Positions 44,125 to 51,757 of a stretch of 64,000 bases of DNA are shown piece after piece; within the stretch, counting starts at the first letter, position 1, and each line of letters starts with the position of its first letter. The position numbers and the translations under genes are program-made. This DNA comes from Clostridiaceae bacterium (GTDB lineage: Bacteria > Bacillota > Clostridia > Oscillospirales > Acutalibacteraceae), in assembly GCA_904501755.1 (NCBI GenBank), contig CAJGBV010000002.1:66703-130702 (forward strand), given 5' to 3'. The notes beneath the pieces were generated by a model, which saw only the letters and a program-made list of their open reading frames with translations, did no database searches and had not been told where the DNA came from.

Positions 44125-45219
44125 GTGGATATGGAAAAAAATAAGAAGGAAAAAAAGGCTATTGAAAATACCGAACAGGAAATTGTGGATAGCGGCTTTG
44201 AAAATGATTATAATTCCGATAAGATGGATAAGCTTTCTATTGATGATATAGAAAATGCTCCTGAAAATCTGGAAGAACTTTATGATGAGCCTGTACTTCT
44301 TGAGCTTGATTATGATGAGGAACCTACAGATGATGATCTAAAGCTTGAGGAAATGGATCTTGACCAGCTTGATGACAGTACTTCACTTGAGAATATGGCT
44401 CTTGATGATCCGGTTAAAGTATATCTTCGTGAAATCGGACGAGTTCCACTTCTTTCCAGTGATGAAGAAATTCAGCTTGCTGTTAAAATATCAGAGGGTG
44501 ACGAGAAGGCTAAACGTCGTCTTGCTGAGGCTAATCTTCGTCTTGTTGTTAGCATTGCTAAGAAATATGTTGGAAGAGGTATGTACTTTCTTGACCTTAT
44601 ACAAGAAGGTAATGTGGGCCTTATTAAAGCGGTAGATAAGTTTGACTATACTAAAGGCTTTAAGTTTTCAACCTATGCTACGTGGTGGATTCGTCAGGCT
44701 ATTACCCGTGCAATTGCAGACCAAGCAAGAACTATCCGTATACCTGTTCATATGGTTGAAACTATTAACCGTTTAAAGCGTGTGCAGAGTCAGCTTTTAC
44801 ACGAAAACGGATATGAGCCAAGTGAAGAGATGATTGCCGAAAAGCTTGATATGCCTGTCGAACGTGTAAGGGAAATTATGCGTGTTGCTCAGGAGCCTGT
44901 TTCTATGGAAACACCAATAGGACCTGAGGAAGATTCCAGGCTTATGGACTTTATTCGTGACGAGGACGCATTGGCTCCCGATGAGGCAGCACTTAAAACC
45001 ATTACAAATGAAGATATTGACGGAGTTCTCAAGACACTAACCGAGAGAGAAGAGGCTGTTATCAGACTGCGCTTTGGTCTTAAGGATGGCAGATGCCATA
45101 CTCTTGAAGAGGTTGGTTCTGAATTTAATGTTACAAGAGAGCGTATTCGTCAGATTGAGGCAAAGGCACTAAGAAAACTGCGTCATCCCGTACGTAGCAA
45201 TCGTTTTAAAGATAAATAA
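44125..45219 (+). CDS. rpoD: RNA polymerase sigma factor RpoD (sigma-A)
   Basis: Primary sigma factor of 364 residues. An acidic N-terminus (about 80 residues) leads to region 1.2 'DPVKVYLREIGRVPLLS', region 2 with 'ANLRLVVSIAKKYVGRGM' and 'KGFKFSTYATWWIRQAITRA', region 3, and region 4 with 'EEVGSEFNVTRERIRQIEAK'. Region 2.4 is standard, so canonical TTGACA/TATAAT recognition is expected. Start is GTG 44125 (5 bases after GGGAG) or ATG 44131 (11 bases). Confidence 0.97.
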   Translation: MDMEKNKKEKKAIENTEQEIVDSGFENDYNSDKMDKLSIDDIENAPENLEELYDEPVLLELDYDEEPTDDDLKLEEMDLDQLDDSTSLENMALDDPVKVYLREIGRVPLLSSDEEIQLAVKISEGDEKAKRRLAEANLRLVVSIAKKYVGRGMYFLDLIQEGNVGLIKAVDKFDYTKGFKFSTYATWWIRQAITRAIADQARTIRIPVHMVETINRLKRVQSQLLHENGYEPSEEMIAEKLDMPVERVREIMRVAQEPVSMETPIGPEEDSRLMDFIRDEDALAPDEAALKTITNEDIDGVLKTLTEREEAVIRLRFGLKDGRCHTLEEVGSEFNVTRERIRQIEAKALRKLRHPVRSNRFKDK

Positions 45220-45230
45220 GGAGAATTTTT

Positions 45231-45488
45231 ATGAATTACCATTATACTCCTGTTGGTGTATGCTCACGTGCTATTGACTTTCAGGTCGAAGACGGTATTG
45301 TTACCGATGTTTCCTTTACAGGCGGTTGTAATGGAAATTTGAAGGGTATCAGCTCACTTGTTAAGGGTATGAAAATAGATGATGTTATCGAGCGTCTCGA
45401 GGGCATTAAGTGTGGATTTAAAAGCACATCATGTCCTGCTCAATTAGCACAGGCACTTATAGAGTACAAATCACGGAAAGAGGAATAA
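45231..45488 (+). CDS. TSCPD domain protein
   Basis: Protein of 85 residues matching the TSCPD family, named after a motif here seen as 'TSCPAQLAQAL'. Other landmarks are 'GVCSRAIDFQVEDG' and 'VSFTGGCNGNLKGISSLVKG'. The domain also occurs at the C-terminus of some ribonucleotide reductases; the stand-alone protein has no proven role. The gene starts 11 bases after rpoD. Confidence 0.85.
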   Translation: MNYHYTPVGVCSRAIDFQVEDGIVTDVSFTGGCNGNLKGISSLVKGMKIDDVIERLEGIKCGFKSTSCPAQLAQALIEYKSRKEE

Positions 45489-45490
45489 AG

Positions 45491-46027
45491 TTGAATTTTG
45501 ATTCCGATATTAAGATAGTTGGAGATAAGCCTAGCGTTGATGTGAGGCGCAATAAACTTCTTGAAAAAGAAGATGCAATAAAAGAAAATGAACGCAGTGC
45601 CGCAAAATATCTCGGCATAAATGTGGCTCAGATTTTTTCAAAGGATGCTACAAATTTTAAATATGAGGATGATGGCGATTATGAAATGATAATCGCCCGT
45701 CGTTTGCTGATTTCTTTTACTGCAACCGTTGGTTTTGAACGTTATTGTGCTGATGATACAGATGCGGGAATTGCTCAAAAGGCATTTATAGATTATCTTA
45801 AGGATAACAACCCCGAAATTTACAGAACCTCATCTGATACCGGTGCTTTTTCTTTCTATTACTTGGCTTATAGACGAGGAATTGATGTCGAAAGAAGAAT
45901 AGGACAAACCTTTGCGATGCTTTGTTCCCACGATGGCGACAATGTTTATCAGGAACTCGGCGAAGCCTTGTATTGCTGGTTTTCCTCTGTGGTTAAGGAA
46001 CAAGCTGAAAAGCTTGGCCTTAATTAA
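45491..46027 (+). CDS. Uncharacterised protein following TSCPD
   Basis: No family recognised. The 178-residue protein is soluble, acidic and mainly helical, without signal peptide or membrane segment. A charged N-terminus ('KLLEKEDAIKENERSAAKYL') is followed by a more ordered part ('RRLLISFTATVGFERYC', 'FSFYYLAYRRGIDVERRIG', then Cys- and Trp-containing helices). The start is TTG 45491, 6 bases after GAGGA and two bases after the TSCPD stop; the longer ATG start at 45431 would overlap TSCPD by 58 bases. Composition matches its neighbours. Confidence 0.7.
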   Translation: MNFDSDIKIVGDKPSVDVRRNKLLEKEDAIKENERSAAKYLGINVAQIFSKDATNFKYEDDGDYEMIIARRLLISFTATVGFERYCADDTDAGIAQKAFIDYLKDNNPEIYRTSSDTGAFSFYYLAYRRGIDVERRIGQTFAMLCSHDGDNVYQELGEALYCWFSSVVKEQAEKLGLN

Positions 46028-46038
46028 TAATAAAAATC

Positions 46039-46070
46039 CCTCTTATTGCATATCTTGTAAATAAGGGGGA
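46039..46070 (+). promoter_or_regulatory. Hairpin over the amidase ribosome-binding site
   Basis: CCCTCTTATT pairs with AATAAGGGGG (10 bp including one wobble, 12-base loop). The 3' arm contains the Shine-Dalgarno of the amidase gene, and ACATTTTT follows, so it could act as a translation-blocking hairpin or a weak terminator. Coordinates are good to about one base. Confidence 0.5.
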
Positions 46071-46077
46071 CATTTTT

Positions 46078-46815
46078 ATGCCGATAATTTATCTTAGTCC
46101 GTCAACACAGGAATTTAACCCTTATGTTGATTTTGGAAATGAAGAATATTATATGAATCTTATTGCAGATGCAATGATACCATATCTTGAAGCCAGTGGC
46201 ATTGATTATGTAAGAAACACGCCTGATATGAACGCCGCTAGCAGTATAAGAGCATCAAATGCAGGAAATTATAACCTACATTTAGCGCTTCATTCAAATG
46301 CATCGGGTGTTGGCAATGAAGGTTCCAGAAGAGGCACAGAGGTATTTTATTATCCACTTAGTGAAAACAGCACAAGAGCGGCTGAAATTATAGCAAATAA
46401 CTTGAAACTAATATATCCGCTTCCTGAAAATGTTATAACTGTTCCAACAACCACACTTGGTGAGGTGGTAAGAACAAGAGCGCCTGCGGTGCTGATAGAA
46501 TACGCCTACCACGACAATTATCAGGATGCTCAGTGGATAAGAAACAATATTGATGCTATAGCGCAAAATACTGTCCTGTCACTTGCTGATTATTTTGGAA
46601 TTCCTTTTAATTTCCCCGAACCTCAGGGCACGGCAACTGTAGTGACGGCACAGGGAGGAAATTTGAATATCAGAGAAAATCCGTCCTTTGATGCGGCAGT
46701 GGTTGGAAGCATACCAAATGGTGCAACAGTGACAGTATTTGCTAGTTTGCCGGACTGGTCGCTTATAAGATACGGAGATATTACAGGATACTCGTATTCT
46801 GCTTTTTTAAGATAA
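46078..46815 (+). CDS. N-acetylmuramoyl-L-alanine amidase (Amidase_3) with SH3 domain
   Basis: Predicted wall hydrolase of 245 residues: an Amidase_3-like domain (about residues 1-178) and a C-terminal bacterial SH3 domain ('GNLNIRENPSFDAAVVGSIP'). Seen ligands are His in 'LALHSNAS' and the catalytic Glu in 'VLIEYAYHDN', with an acidic 'NEEYYMN' segment for the middle ligand. The usual first motif (DPGHGG) is replaced by 'YLSPSTQEFN', lacking His. No signal peptide is present, so it would be cytosolic or released by lysis. An Oscillospirales-style amidase; activity is uncertain. Confidence 0.82.
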   Translation: MPIIYLSPSTQEFNPYVDFGNEEYYMNLIADAMIPYLEASGIDYVRNTPDMNAASSIRASNAGNYNLHLALHSNASGVGNEGSRRGTEVFYYPLSENSTRAAEIIANNLKLIYPLPENVITVPTTTLGEVVRTRAPAVLIEYAYHDNYQDAQWIRNNIDAIAQNTVLSLADYFGIPFNFPEPQGTATVVTAQGGNLNIRENPSFDAAVVGSIPNGATVTVFASLPDWSLIRYGDITGYSYSAFLR

Positions 46816-46818
46816 ACC

Positions 46819-46847
46819 TTGACTTTTTGTAAATATAATACTATAAT
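46819..46847 (+). promoter_or_regulatory. Promoter of the small membrane protein gene
   Basis: TTGACT (46819-46824), a 17-base spacer and a perfect TATAAT (46842-46847), starting just after the amidase stop codon. Confidence 0.78.
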
Positions 46848-46874
46848 TTGAAAAAAAGTTTAGGGGTATTAAAA

Positions 46875-47171
46875 ATGGATATTAATAAATGGAAAGAATA
46901 TGAACAAAAGAAAAAGGAACTTAAAAAACAAAAGCAGCGCAAAATTATTTTTATATGGCTGATTTGGTTTGTTATAGTGAGCGTAGGTTTATTTGCAATT
47001 ATTTTCCTTAGAGATATGATTGGTTTAGAGATAAGTCTTGTTATTGCTGTTGTGTTTATTGGCTTTTCTGTTGTTATTGCACTTAATAAAACAGGTGAAT
47101 ATATAAAAGCTTTAAAGGAACAGGAAATTTTACTCGAACAAGATGAACCATTTGGAAGATTTAATACATAA
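46875..47171 (+). CDS. Small membrane protein of unknown function
   Basis: Unrecognised protein of 98 residues. A strongly basic, coiled-coil-like N-terminus ('WKEYEQKKKELKKQKQRK') leads to two membrane helices ('IIFIWLIWFVIVSVGLFAII' and 'LVIAVVFIGFSVVIAL') and a short acidic tail. Both ends are thus probably cytosolic. The start ATG 46875 follows TTTAGGGG; an earlier in-frame start lies on the -10 and is unlikely. It has its own near-consensus promoter. Confidence 0.7.
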   Translation: MDINKWKEYEQKKKELKKQKQRKIIFIWLIWFVIVSVGLFAIIFLRDMIGLEISLVIAVVFIGFSVVIALNKTGEYIKALKEQEILLEQDEPFGRFNT

Positions 47172-47200
47172 AAAAATCCCTGTTATACAGGGATTTTTTT
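47171..47200. terminator. Bidirectional terminator overlapping the trmO stop
   Basis: AAAAATCCCTGT pairs with ACAGGGATTTTT (loop TAT), with T runs on both strands. The trmO stop codon (47183-47185) lies inside the hairpin. Confidence 0.9.
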
Positions 47201-47854
47201 GATTTCTGTAACGGTTAGTGTTTTATCATTAACTGTGAATTTAATGTTATATCCTGCATAGCTCATACCATAAACTCGACTTGCATCACTATGATATGAG
47301 GGGCGCGGGTCACCTGAGAGAATTTCGTTAAGAACCATTAGCTTATATTTTGGAAACTCTTTTGATATATCCGATGGAATATATACATCAAGTTTATAAT
47401 TCTTAGTTATAGATGTGAAACCATCTTTTGCATCTGCTATACAGTCACTATAAGGAATGTATGGCTTTATGTCGTATATGGGAGTTCCGTCAAGCAGGTC
47501 GGCACCTGAAACATAAATAACAGGACCTTTATCTGTAATTTCGGTTTTTATAAGTTTTACAACTGTTAGTCCTATTGGGTTAGGACGGAAAGGGGAACGA
47601 GAGGCAAATACGCCAACCTTTGTATTACCTCCAAGTCGTGGCGGACGTACGGTGGGTGACCAGTCTTCCTTGTTGCTTTGCGAAAAATTCCATATCAGCC
47701 ATAAATGAGAAAACTCATCAATACCTCTGAGTGAATCTGCATTTCTATACTGTGACTCAAAAATGATTTGAGAAATACTGCTGTTTAGTCCGCTTTGGCG
47801 AGGTATTCCGAATTTGTCGGAAAAATCATTGTGTATGTGTGCAATAATTTTCAT
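47183..47854 (-). CDS. trmO: tRNA (N6-threonylcarbamoyladenosine-37-N6)-methyltransferase TrmO
   Basis: SAM-dependent enzyme of the UPF0066/YaeB family that methylates t6A37 in threonine tRNAs, 223 residues. The beta-barrel domain shows 'GIDEFSHLWLIWNFS', 'RPPRLGGNTKVGVFASR' and 'SPFRPNPIGLTVVKL'; the C-terminal part has 'GDPRPSYH'. Translationally coupled to maf by a TAATG overlap. A tRNA-Thr gene lies in the same window but far away. Confidence 0.93.
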   Translation of the reverse strand: MKIIAHIHNDFSDKFGIPRQSGLNSSISQIIFESQYRNADSLRGIDEFSHLWLIWNFSQSNKEDWSPTVRPPRLGGNTKVGVFASRSPFRPNPIGLTVVKLIKTEITDKGPVIYVSGADLLDGTPIYDIKPYIPYSDCIADAKDGFTSITKNYKLDVYIPSDISKEFPKYKLMVLNEILSGDPRPSYHSDASRVYGMSYAGYNIKFTVNDKTLTVTEIKKIPV

Positions 47855-48417
47855 TATTTTTCACCGACAAAGCTTTTGATGTAGCGGTTAAGCATAGAAA
47901 CGGGAAGTCCGACAATATTAAAATAATCACCATAAATTTTTTCTACAAGAAGACTTCCTTTACCTTGAATTCCATAAGCACCCGCCTTGTCGCTACATTC
48001 ACCTGTGTTAACATATTCTCTAATTTGACAGTCACTCAAATCATAAAACTTAACTTCTGAAATGCAAGAAAAACTAAGAGTTTTGCCGTCCTTTACAATA
48101 CAGCAGCCTGTAATTACCTTATGGTTTCTTCCGGATAATAATTTAAGCATATTGTACGCATCATTATCGTCTTTTGGTTTTCCAAGAATTATATTATCAA
48201 TTATTACAGATGTATCGCAGCCGATAACCAAATCGTTTTTATATTCCTTTGCAACAGCAAGTGCCTTTTTACAGGCGAGAAATTCGGGTGCATCCTCGGT
48301 ATTTACAGCCTGAGGAACGGTTTCGTCAACATCTGCTGAAATAAATTTGACATTTTCATCAATTAATTTTATAAGCTCTCTTCTTCTTGGAGAGGCAGAG
48401 GCAAGTATAGTGTTCAT
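47854..48417 (-). CDS. maf: Maf family nucleotide pyrophosphatase
   Basis: House-cleaning nucleotide pyrophosphatase, acting on dTTP/UTP or related modified nucleotides; 187 residues. Motifs: 'ILASASPRRRELIKLI', 'ADVDETVP', 'IGCDTSVIIDN' and 'SDKAGAYGIQGKGSLLVEKI' as the conserved KAGAYGIQG block. Linked to septum regulation in Bacillus by overexpression studies. First gene of the maf-trmO operon, with a strong promoter shared in its -35 with the divergent gene. Confidence 0.95.
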   Translation of the reverse strand: MNTILASASPRRRELIKLIDENVKFISADVDETVPQAVNTEDAPEFLACKKALAVAKEYKNDLVIGCDTSVIIDNIILGKPKDDNDAYNMLKLLSGRNHKVITGCCIVKDGKTLSFSCISEVKFYDLSDCQIREYVNTGECSDKAGAYGIQGKGSLLVEKIYGDYFNIVGLPVSMLNRYIKSFVGEK

Positions 48418-48446
48418 ATTCTTTCTCCTAAAGTTATTATGATAAA

Positions 48447-48475
48447 ATTATAGCACACAATTTTTATTATTGCAA
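48447..48475 (-). promoter_or_regulatory. Promoter of maf-trmO
   Basis: On the minus strand: TTGCAA (48470-48475), a 17-base spacer and perfect TATAAT (48447-48452), preceded by TGC as an extended -10. Confidence 0.8.
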
Positions 48476-48498
48476 TTTTTCTTTGTTTAATTTATTAT
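48470..48498 (+). promoter_or_regulatory. Promoter of the 2-hydroxyacid dehydrogenase gene
   Basis: TTGCAA (48470-48475), a 17-base spacer and TATTAT (48493-48498). The -35 hexamer is the same six base pairs as that of the divergent maf promoter, because TTGCAA is its own reverse complement. Confidence 0.72.
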
Positions 48499-48531
48499 TA
48501 TAGGGAATTATAATGTTGGGAGGTAAAATGT

Positions 48532-49533
48532 ATGAAAATACTTTTTTATGATACAAAGGCTTATGATAAGGAATCCTTTGACGAAAATTTGAAAGAAAAA
48601 TATAAGGATATTACTATTGACTATCTTGTTGGTGATATTAATGCTAAAACTGCCGCCTTTGCTAAGGGTTATGATGCTGTTTGTGTCTTTGTTGCTTCAA
48701 ATGTTGACAGTGCCGTTATAAAAATTCTTTCACGATGTAAGGTCAGACTTATTCTATTAAGATGTGCCGGATATAATAATGTTGACCTTAAAGCTGCTGC
48801 AAAATACGGCATTACAGTTCTTAGAGTTCCTGCATATTCTCCGGAGGCTGTTGCTGAACATTCTATTGCACTTGCTCTTGCGGTAAATAGAAAAATACAC
48901 AAGGCGTATATAAAGGTTCGTGAAAATAATTTCAGCCTTGTAGGTCTTACAGGACGTAATCTTTACGGAAAGACTGCAGGAATTATTGGTACCGGTAAAA
49001 TCGGTGCGTCAATGTGTAGAATTTGCAATGGATTGGGTATGAAGGTAATTGCTGTAGATGCTTTTCCAAACAAAAATCTTGAATTTGTAGAATATACCGA
49101 TATGGACACGCTTTTGAAAGAAAGTGATTTGATTTCACTTCATTGTCCTTTAACCGAGGAAACCTATCATCTCATTAACAAGGAAAGTATTGCTAAGATG
49201 AAGGACGGAGTGCTTTTAATAAATACTTCACGCGGTGCTCTTATTAATACACAGGACCTAATTGGCGGCATCAGGGACAGAAAGTTCTCGGGCGTCGGAC
49301 TTGATGTTTATGAAGAGGAAAACGAAAATGTCTTTGAAAACAGAGAAGATGATATTCTGGAAACATCAATTACCGCAAGACTCCTATCATTTCCTAATGT
49401 AATAGTAACTTCACATCAGGGTTTTCTGACAAATGAGGCTCTTTATGCCATTGCAATAACAACACTTGAAAATGCTTATCAGTTTGAAAGAGGAAATATT
49501 ATAGACAGTAATATAGTAAAAGAGGAGGCTTAG
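48532..49533 (+). CDS. D-2-hydroxyacid dehydrogenase (D-lactate dehydrogenase-like)
   Basis: NAD-dependent dehydrogenase of 333 residues. 'GIIGTGKIGASMCRI' is the Rossmann motif; catalytic residues lie in 'LINTSRGALIN' (Arg), the following 'GLDVYEEENENVF' (Glu) and 'VTSHQGFLTNEAL' (His). Catalytic-domain features such as 'RCAGYNNVDLKAA' and 'YSPEAVAEHSIAL' match D-LDH, reducing pyruvate to D-lactate in fermentation, although a related 2-keto acid may be the substrate. Its stop codon lies in the terminator hairpin. Confidence 0.9.
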   Translation: MKILFYDTKAYDKESFDENLKEKYKDITIDYLVGDINAKTAAFAKGYDAVCVFVASNVDSAVIKILSRCKVRLILLRCAGYNNVDLKAAAKYGITVLRVPAYSPEAVAEHSIALALAVNRKIHKAYIKVRENNFSLVGLTGRNLYGKTAGIIGTGKIGASMCRICNGLGMKVIAVDAFPNKNLEFVEYTDMDTLLKESDLISLHCPLTEETYHLINKESIAKMKDGVLLINTSRGALINTQDLIGGIRDRKFSGVGLDVYEEENENVFENREDDILETSITARLLSFPNVIVTSHQGFLTNEALYAIAITTLENAYQFERGNIIDSNIVKEEA

Positions 49534-49545
49534 CCTCCTCTTTTC
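49521..49545. terminator. Terminator overlapping the dehydrogenase stop
   Basis: AGAGGAGGC pairs with GCCTCCTCT (loop TTA), followed by TTTCT. The stop codon TAG (49531-49533) is within the hairpin. Confidence 0.87.
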
Positions 49546-50744
49546 TATTCGTCAAGATAATGTGTGTTTTTGTCATAAGGAATAGCAACAAATATTCCGA
49601 GAACCATAAGAATAAACCACACAATAATAAGCCCGCTCCAACCAATTACACTGACAGCGTTTGCAAATATTGCAGAAGATATAGATGCAGCCATATAGCT
49701 TACAAAATCAAGAAAACCTGTCGCGCTTGATACTAGACCTGTACTGCTAAGTCCTGGACAGTATCTGCTCCAAAGCATCGCCGAAGAACCGTTGGCAGAA
49801 AAAATAGCAAGGTTTATTAATATTACATTCAGTATTGGTAGTTTAACAAAAATACATGTCAAAAAGCATATAGCGGATAGCGAAAAGCTTAGTACCATTG
49901 TTATATCAAGATTTCTGTTTAGTTTTTCGTAAACAATGATAGCTACAAACGAATTTATAGAAGTGAAAAGGGTAGAGATGGTGAAAATAATAGCAGAAGA
50001 TTCCACCGTAAAATTCAGATACTGTGTGTAATAAGTAGGTAACCAAAAAACAACTGCCGTCCTTACAATCCCTGTAAGAAGGGAAACTAATGTGAATTTG
50101 ACTATTTTTTTCTGCAACAGAATTTTTATTCTGCCTTTCTTCCTTTTGTAAGTATTATCATTTTTATATGTGATAACACCTTTTTTCTCAAGCAGAGTAA
50201 AAATGATAAAGCAGGCAATACCCGACATAATCAAAGTAAGACTTCCGCAAAGAAAAACAAGCGTCCATGAAAAGATTATTGCAACAATTCCTGCTAACGG
50301 TGAACCAAGATATGATGCAAAGGCATATCCAACGGAGCAACGTGAAGCGTGGTGAGGCGCGGTGCTTTCTGCTACAAGCTTGGTCATCGGTCCATATATC
50401 ATAGAAAGAAAATATCCGCAAAGTCCGTAAGATATGTACAATGTGGCATAGTCAGAGCCTTTAAAGCTAAAGAAAATATTAGAAATACCTGCTAACAGCA
50501 GACCTACTGACATCATATACTTAGCTTTTATTTTATCACCGATAATTCCGTTTATTAATTGACCGATAGCATAGGTTATAAAAAATACGGAAGAGAGTGA
50601 GCCGATTTGTTCTTCTGTAAGAATTCCTTCAGATATCATTTCTGGGGAAACAACAGAAAGTATATTTCGCACAAAATAAACAAATAAATATGCAAGGGAA
50701 CAGGTTATGCCAATAGTTAATGCGTTTTTTGCTGAGTTTTTCAT
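49545..50744 (-). CDS. MFS transporter, organophosphate antiporter-like
   Basis: Polytopic protein of 399 residues with about 12 helices, resembling the OPA group (GlpT/UhpT-like). Seen: 'LAYLFVYFVRNILSVVSPEM', 'IGSLSSVFFITYAIGQLING', 'GDKIKAKYMMSVGL' and 'YGLCGYFLSMIYGPMTKLVA'. The substrate, perhaps a sugar phosphate or glycerol phosphate, cannot be fixed. It is the second gene after an RpiR-type regulator with a SIS domain, which fits a phosphosugar-responsive uptake operon. Confidence 0.85.
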   Translation of the reverse strand: MKNSAKNALTIGITCSLAYLFVYFVRNILSVVSPEMISEGILTEEQIGSLSSVFFITYAIGQLINGIIGDKIKAKYMMSVGLLLAGISNIFFSFKGSDYATLYISYGLCGYFLSMIYGPMTKLVAESTAPHHASRCSVGYAFASYLGSPLAGIVAIIFSWTLVFLCGSLTLIMSGIACFIIFTLLEKKGVITYKNDNTYKRKKGRIKILLQKKIVKFTLVSLLTGIVRTAVVFWLPTYYTQYLNFTVESSAIIFTISTLFTSINSFVAIIVYEKLNRNLDITMVLSFSLSAICFLTCIFVKLPILNVILINLAIFSANGSSAMLWSRYCPGLSSTGLVSSATGFLDFVSYMAASISSAIFANAVSVIGWSGLIIVWFILMVLGIFVAIPYDKNTHYLDE

Positions 50745-50753
50745 TTTTTACCT

Positions 50754-51608
50754 CTAATCATTATTGATGCTGTGCAGACTGAGAATTTTCTCAAGCTTTA
50801 TGTTACGTTTGTTATTGTTTTGTTCATTAATATCCTTTACATAGGAGCAAAGAGCATCACATATTAAAAGCTGAGAAAGACGAATTTCGTTGTTTTTATT
50901 GTTAATGGTTTTGCTGCTTCCTGAGGTGAGCAAAACTATATCACTTTCGCGGGCAAGAGTGGAAAAGTTGTTTGAGGTTATACTAAGTACCTTAGCACCG
51001 CCGTTTTTTGCTAATTCTACTGCATCAAGTATGTCCTTTGTTTGTCCTGATGAAGAAAGAGCAATAACCAAGCTGTCGCTATTAAGCATAGAGGCTGCAA
51101 CTGCACCCATAAGCGTATCCTCCATGTAGGAAGCGGGAACACCAAGCTGAATTAACTGATAACAAAGGTCACGTGCAACAATACCTGACTGATAAATACC
51201 ATAGATTTCAACACGCTTTGCACCGAGAATCAGTTTACAAGCATTTTTTAGGTTAGCTTCACTGTTTATGTTAAGTGTGCAATCAAAACCCTCTGCAGTT
51301 TTGATTATACGGTTTTTCAGTATTGCTTTCATTGCCGACTTTTTGTCAATCTCGGCACACGACTGCTGTGTATACTTTGACATATCAGCAGCTATTTTTA
51401 GTTTTAATTGTGAAAATCCGCTTGTACAGAATTTTTTTGCAAAATTGTTTATACTACCTTGTGAAACCTTGACAGAGTCGGATAACTCACTGATGGAATA
51501 ATTTGTAAATCGTGAGGGGTTACTAAAAATTTCATCAGCAATTTTTTTCTCTGTTTTAGTGAGATAATCATATCCGCTTTTTATTTCACTGAATATATTT
51601 TTCTCCAT
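50754..51608 (-). CDS. RpiR/MurR-family regulator (HTH + SIS domain)
   Basis: Transcriptional regulator of 284 residues. The HTH_6 domain shows 'YDYLTKTEKKIADEIFSNPS' and 'SISELSDSVKVSQGSINNFA'. The C-terminal SIS phosphosugar-binding domain has 'VEIYGIYQSGIVARDLCYQL' and 'SLVIALSSSGQTKDILDAVE'. Members sense phosphorylated sugars such as MurNAc-6P. The operon with the transporter has a perfect consensus promoter carrying two palindromes, consistent with autoregulation. Confidence 0.92.
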   Translation of the reverse strand: MEKNIFSEIKSGYDYLTKTEKKIADEIFSNPSRFTNYSISELSDSVKVSQGSINNFAKKFCTSGFSQLKLKIAADMSKYTQQSCAEIDKKSAMKAILKNRIIKTAEGFDCTLNINSEANLKNACKLILGAKRVEIYGIYQSGIVARDLCYQLIQLGVPASYMEDTLMGAVAASMLNSDSLVIALSSSGQTKDILDAVELAKNGGAKVLSITSNNFSTLARESDIVLLTSGSSKTINNKNNEIRLSQLLICDALCSYVKDINEQNNNKRNIKLEKILSLHSINND

Positions 51609-51626
51609 TGCTTACTCCTTATAAAA

Positions 51627-51689
51627 TGAGAAAATCTCAATTTATCAAAAACCGAAAGTGATTATATCACAGTAGAGCGGTGATGTCAA
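51627..51689 (-). promoter_or_regulatory. Consensus promoter of rpiR-transporter with two palindromes
   Basis: On the minus strand: TTGACA (51684-51689), a 17-base spacer and TATAAT (51661-51666), a perfect match. GTGATTATATCAC (51658-51670) covers the -10, and TGAGAAAATCTCA (51627-51639) lies in the leader; both are 5-3-5 inverted repeats. Confidence 0.82.
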
Positions 51690-51699
51690 TTATTTTATC

Positions 51700-51727
51700 T
51701 TGTATTTTCTAAAAAATATTATATAAT
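51700..51727 (+). promoter_or_regulatory. Promoter of topB
   Basis: TTGTAT (51700-51705), a 16-base spacer and TATAAT (51722-51727), 30 bases before the start; the -35 is imperfect. Confidence 0.5.
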
Positions 51728-51757
51728 TATAATATATCTCACAAAGGAGGAAAGCGT

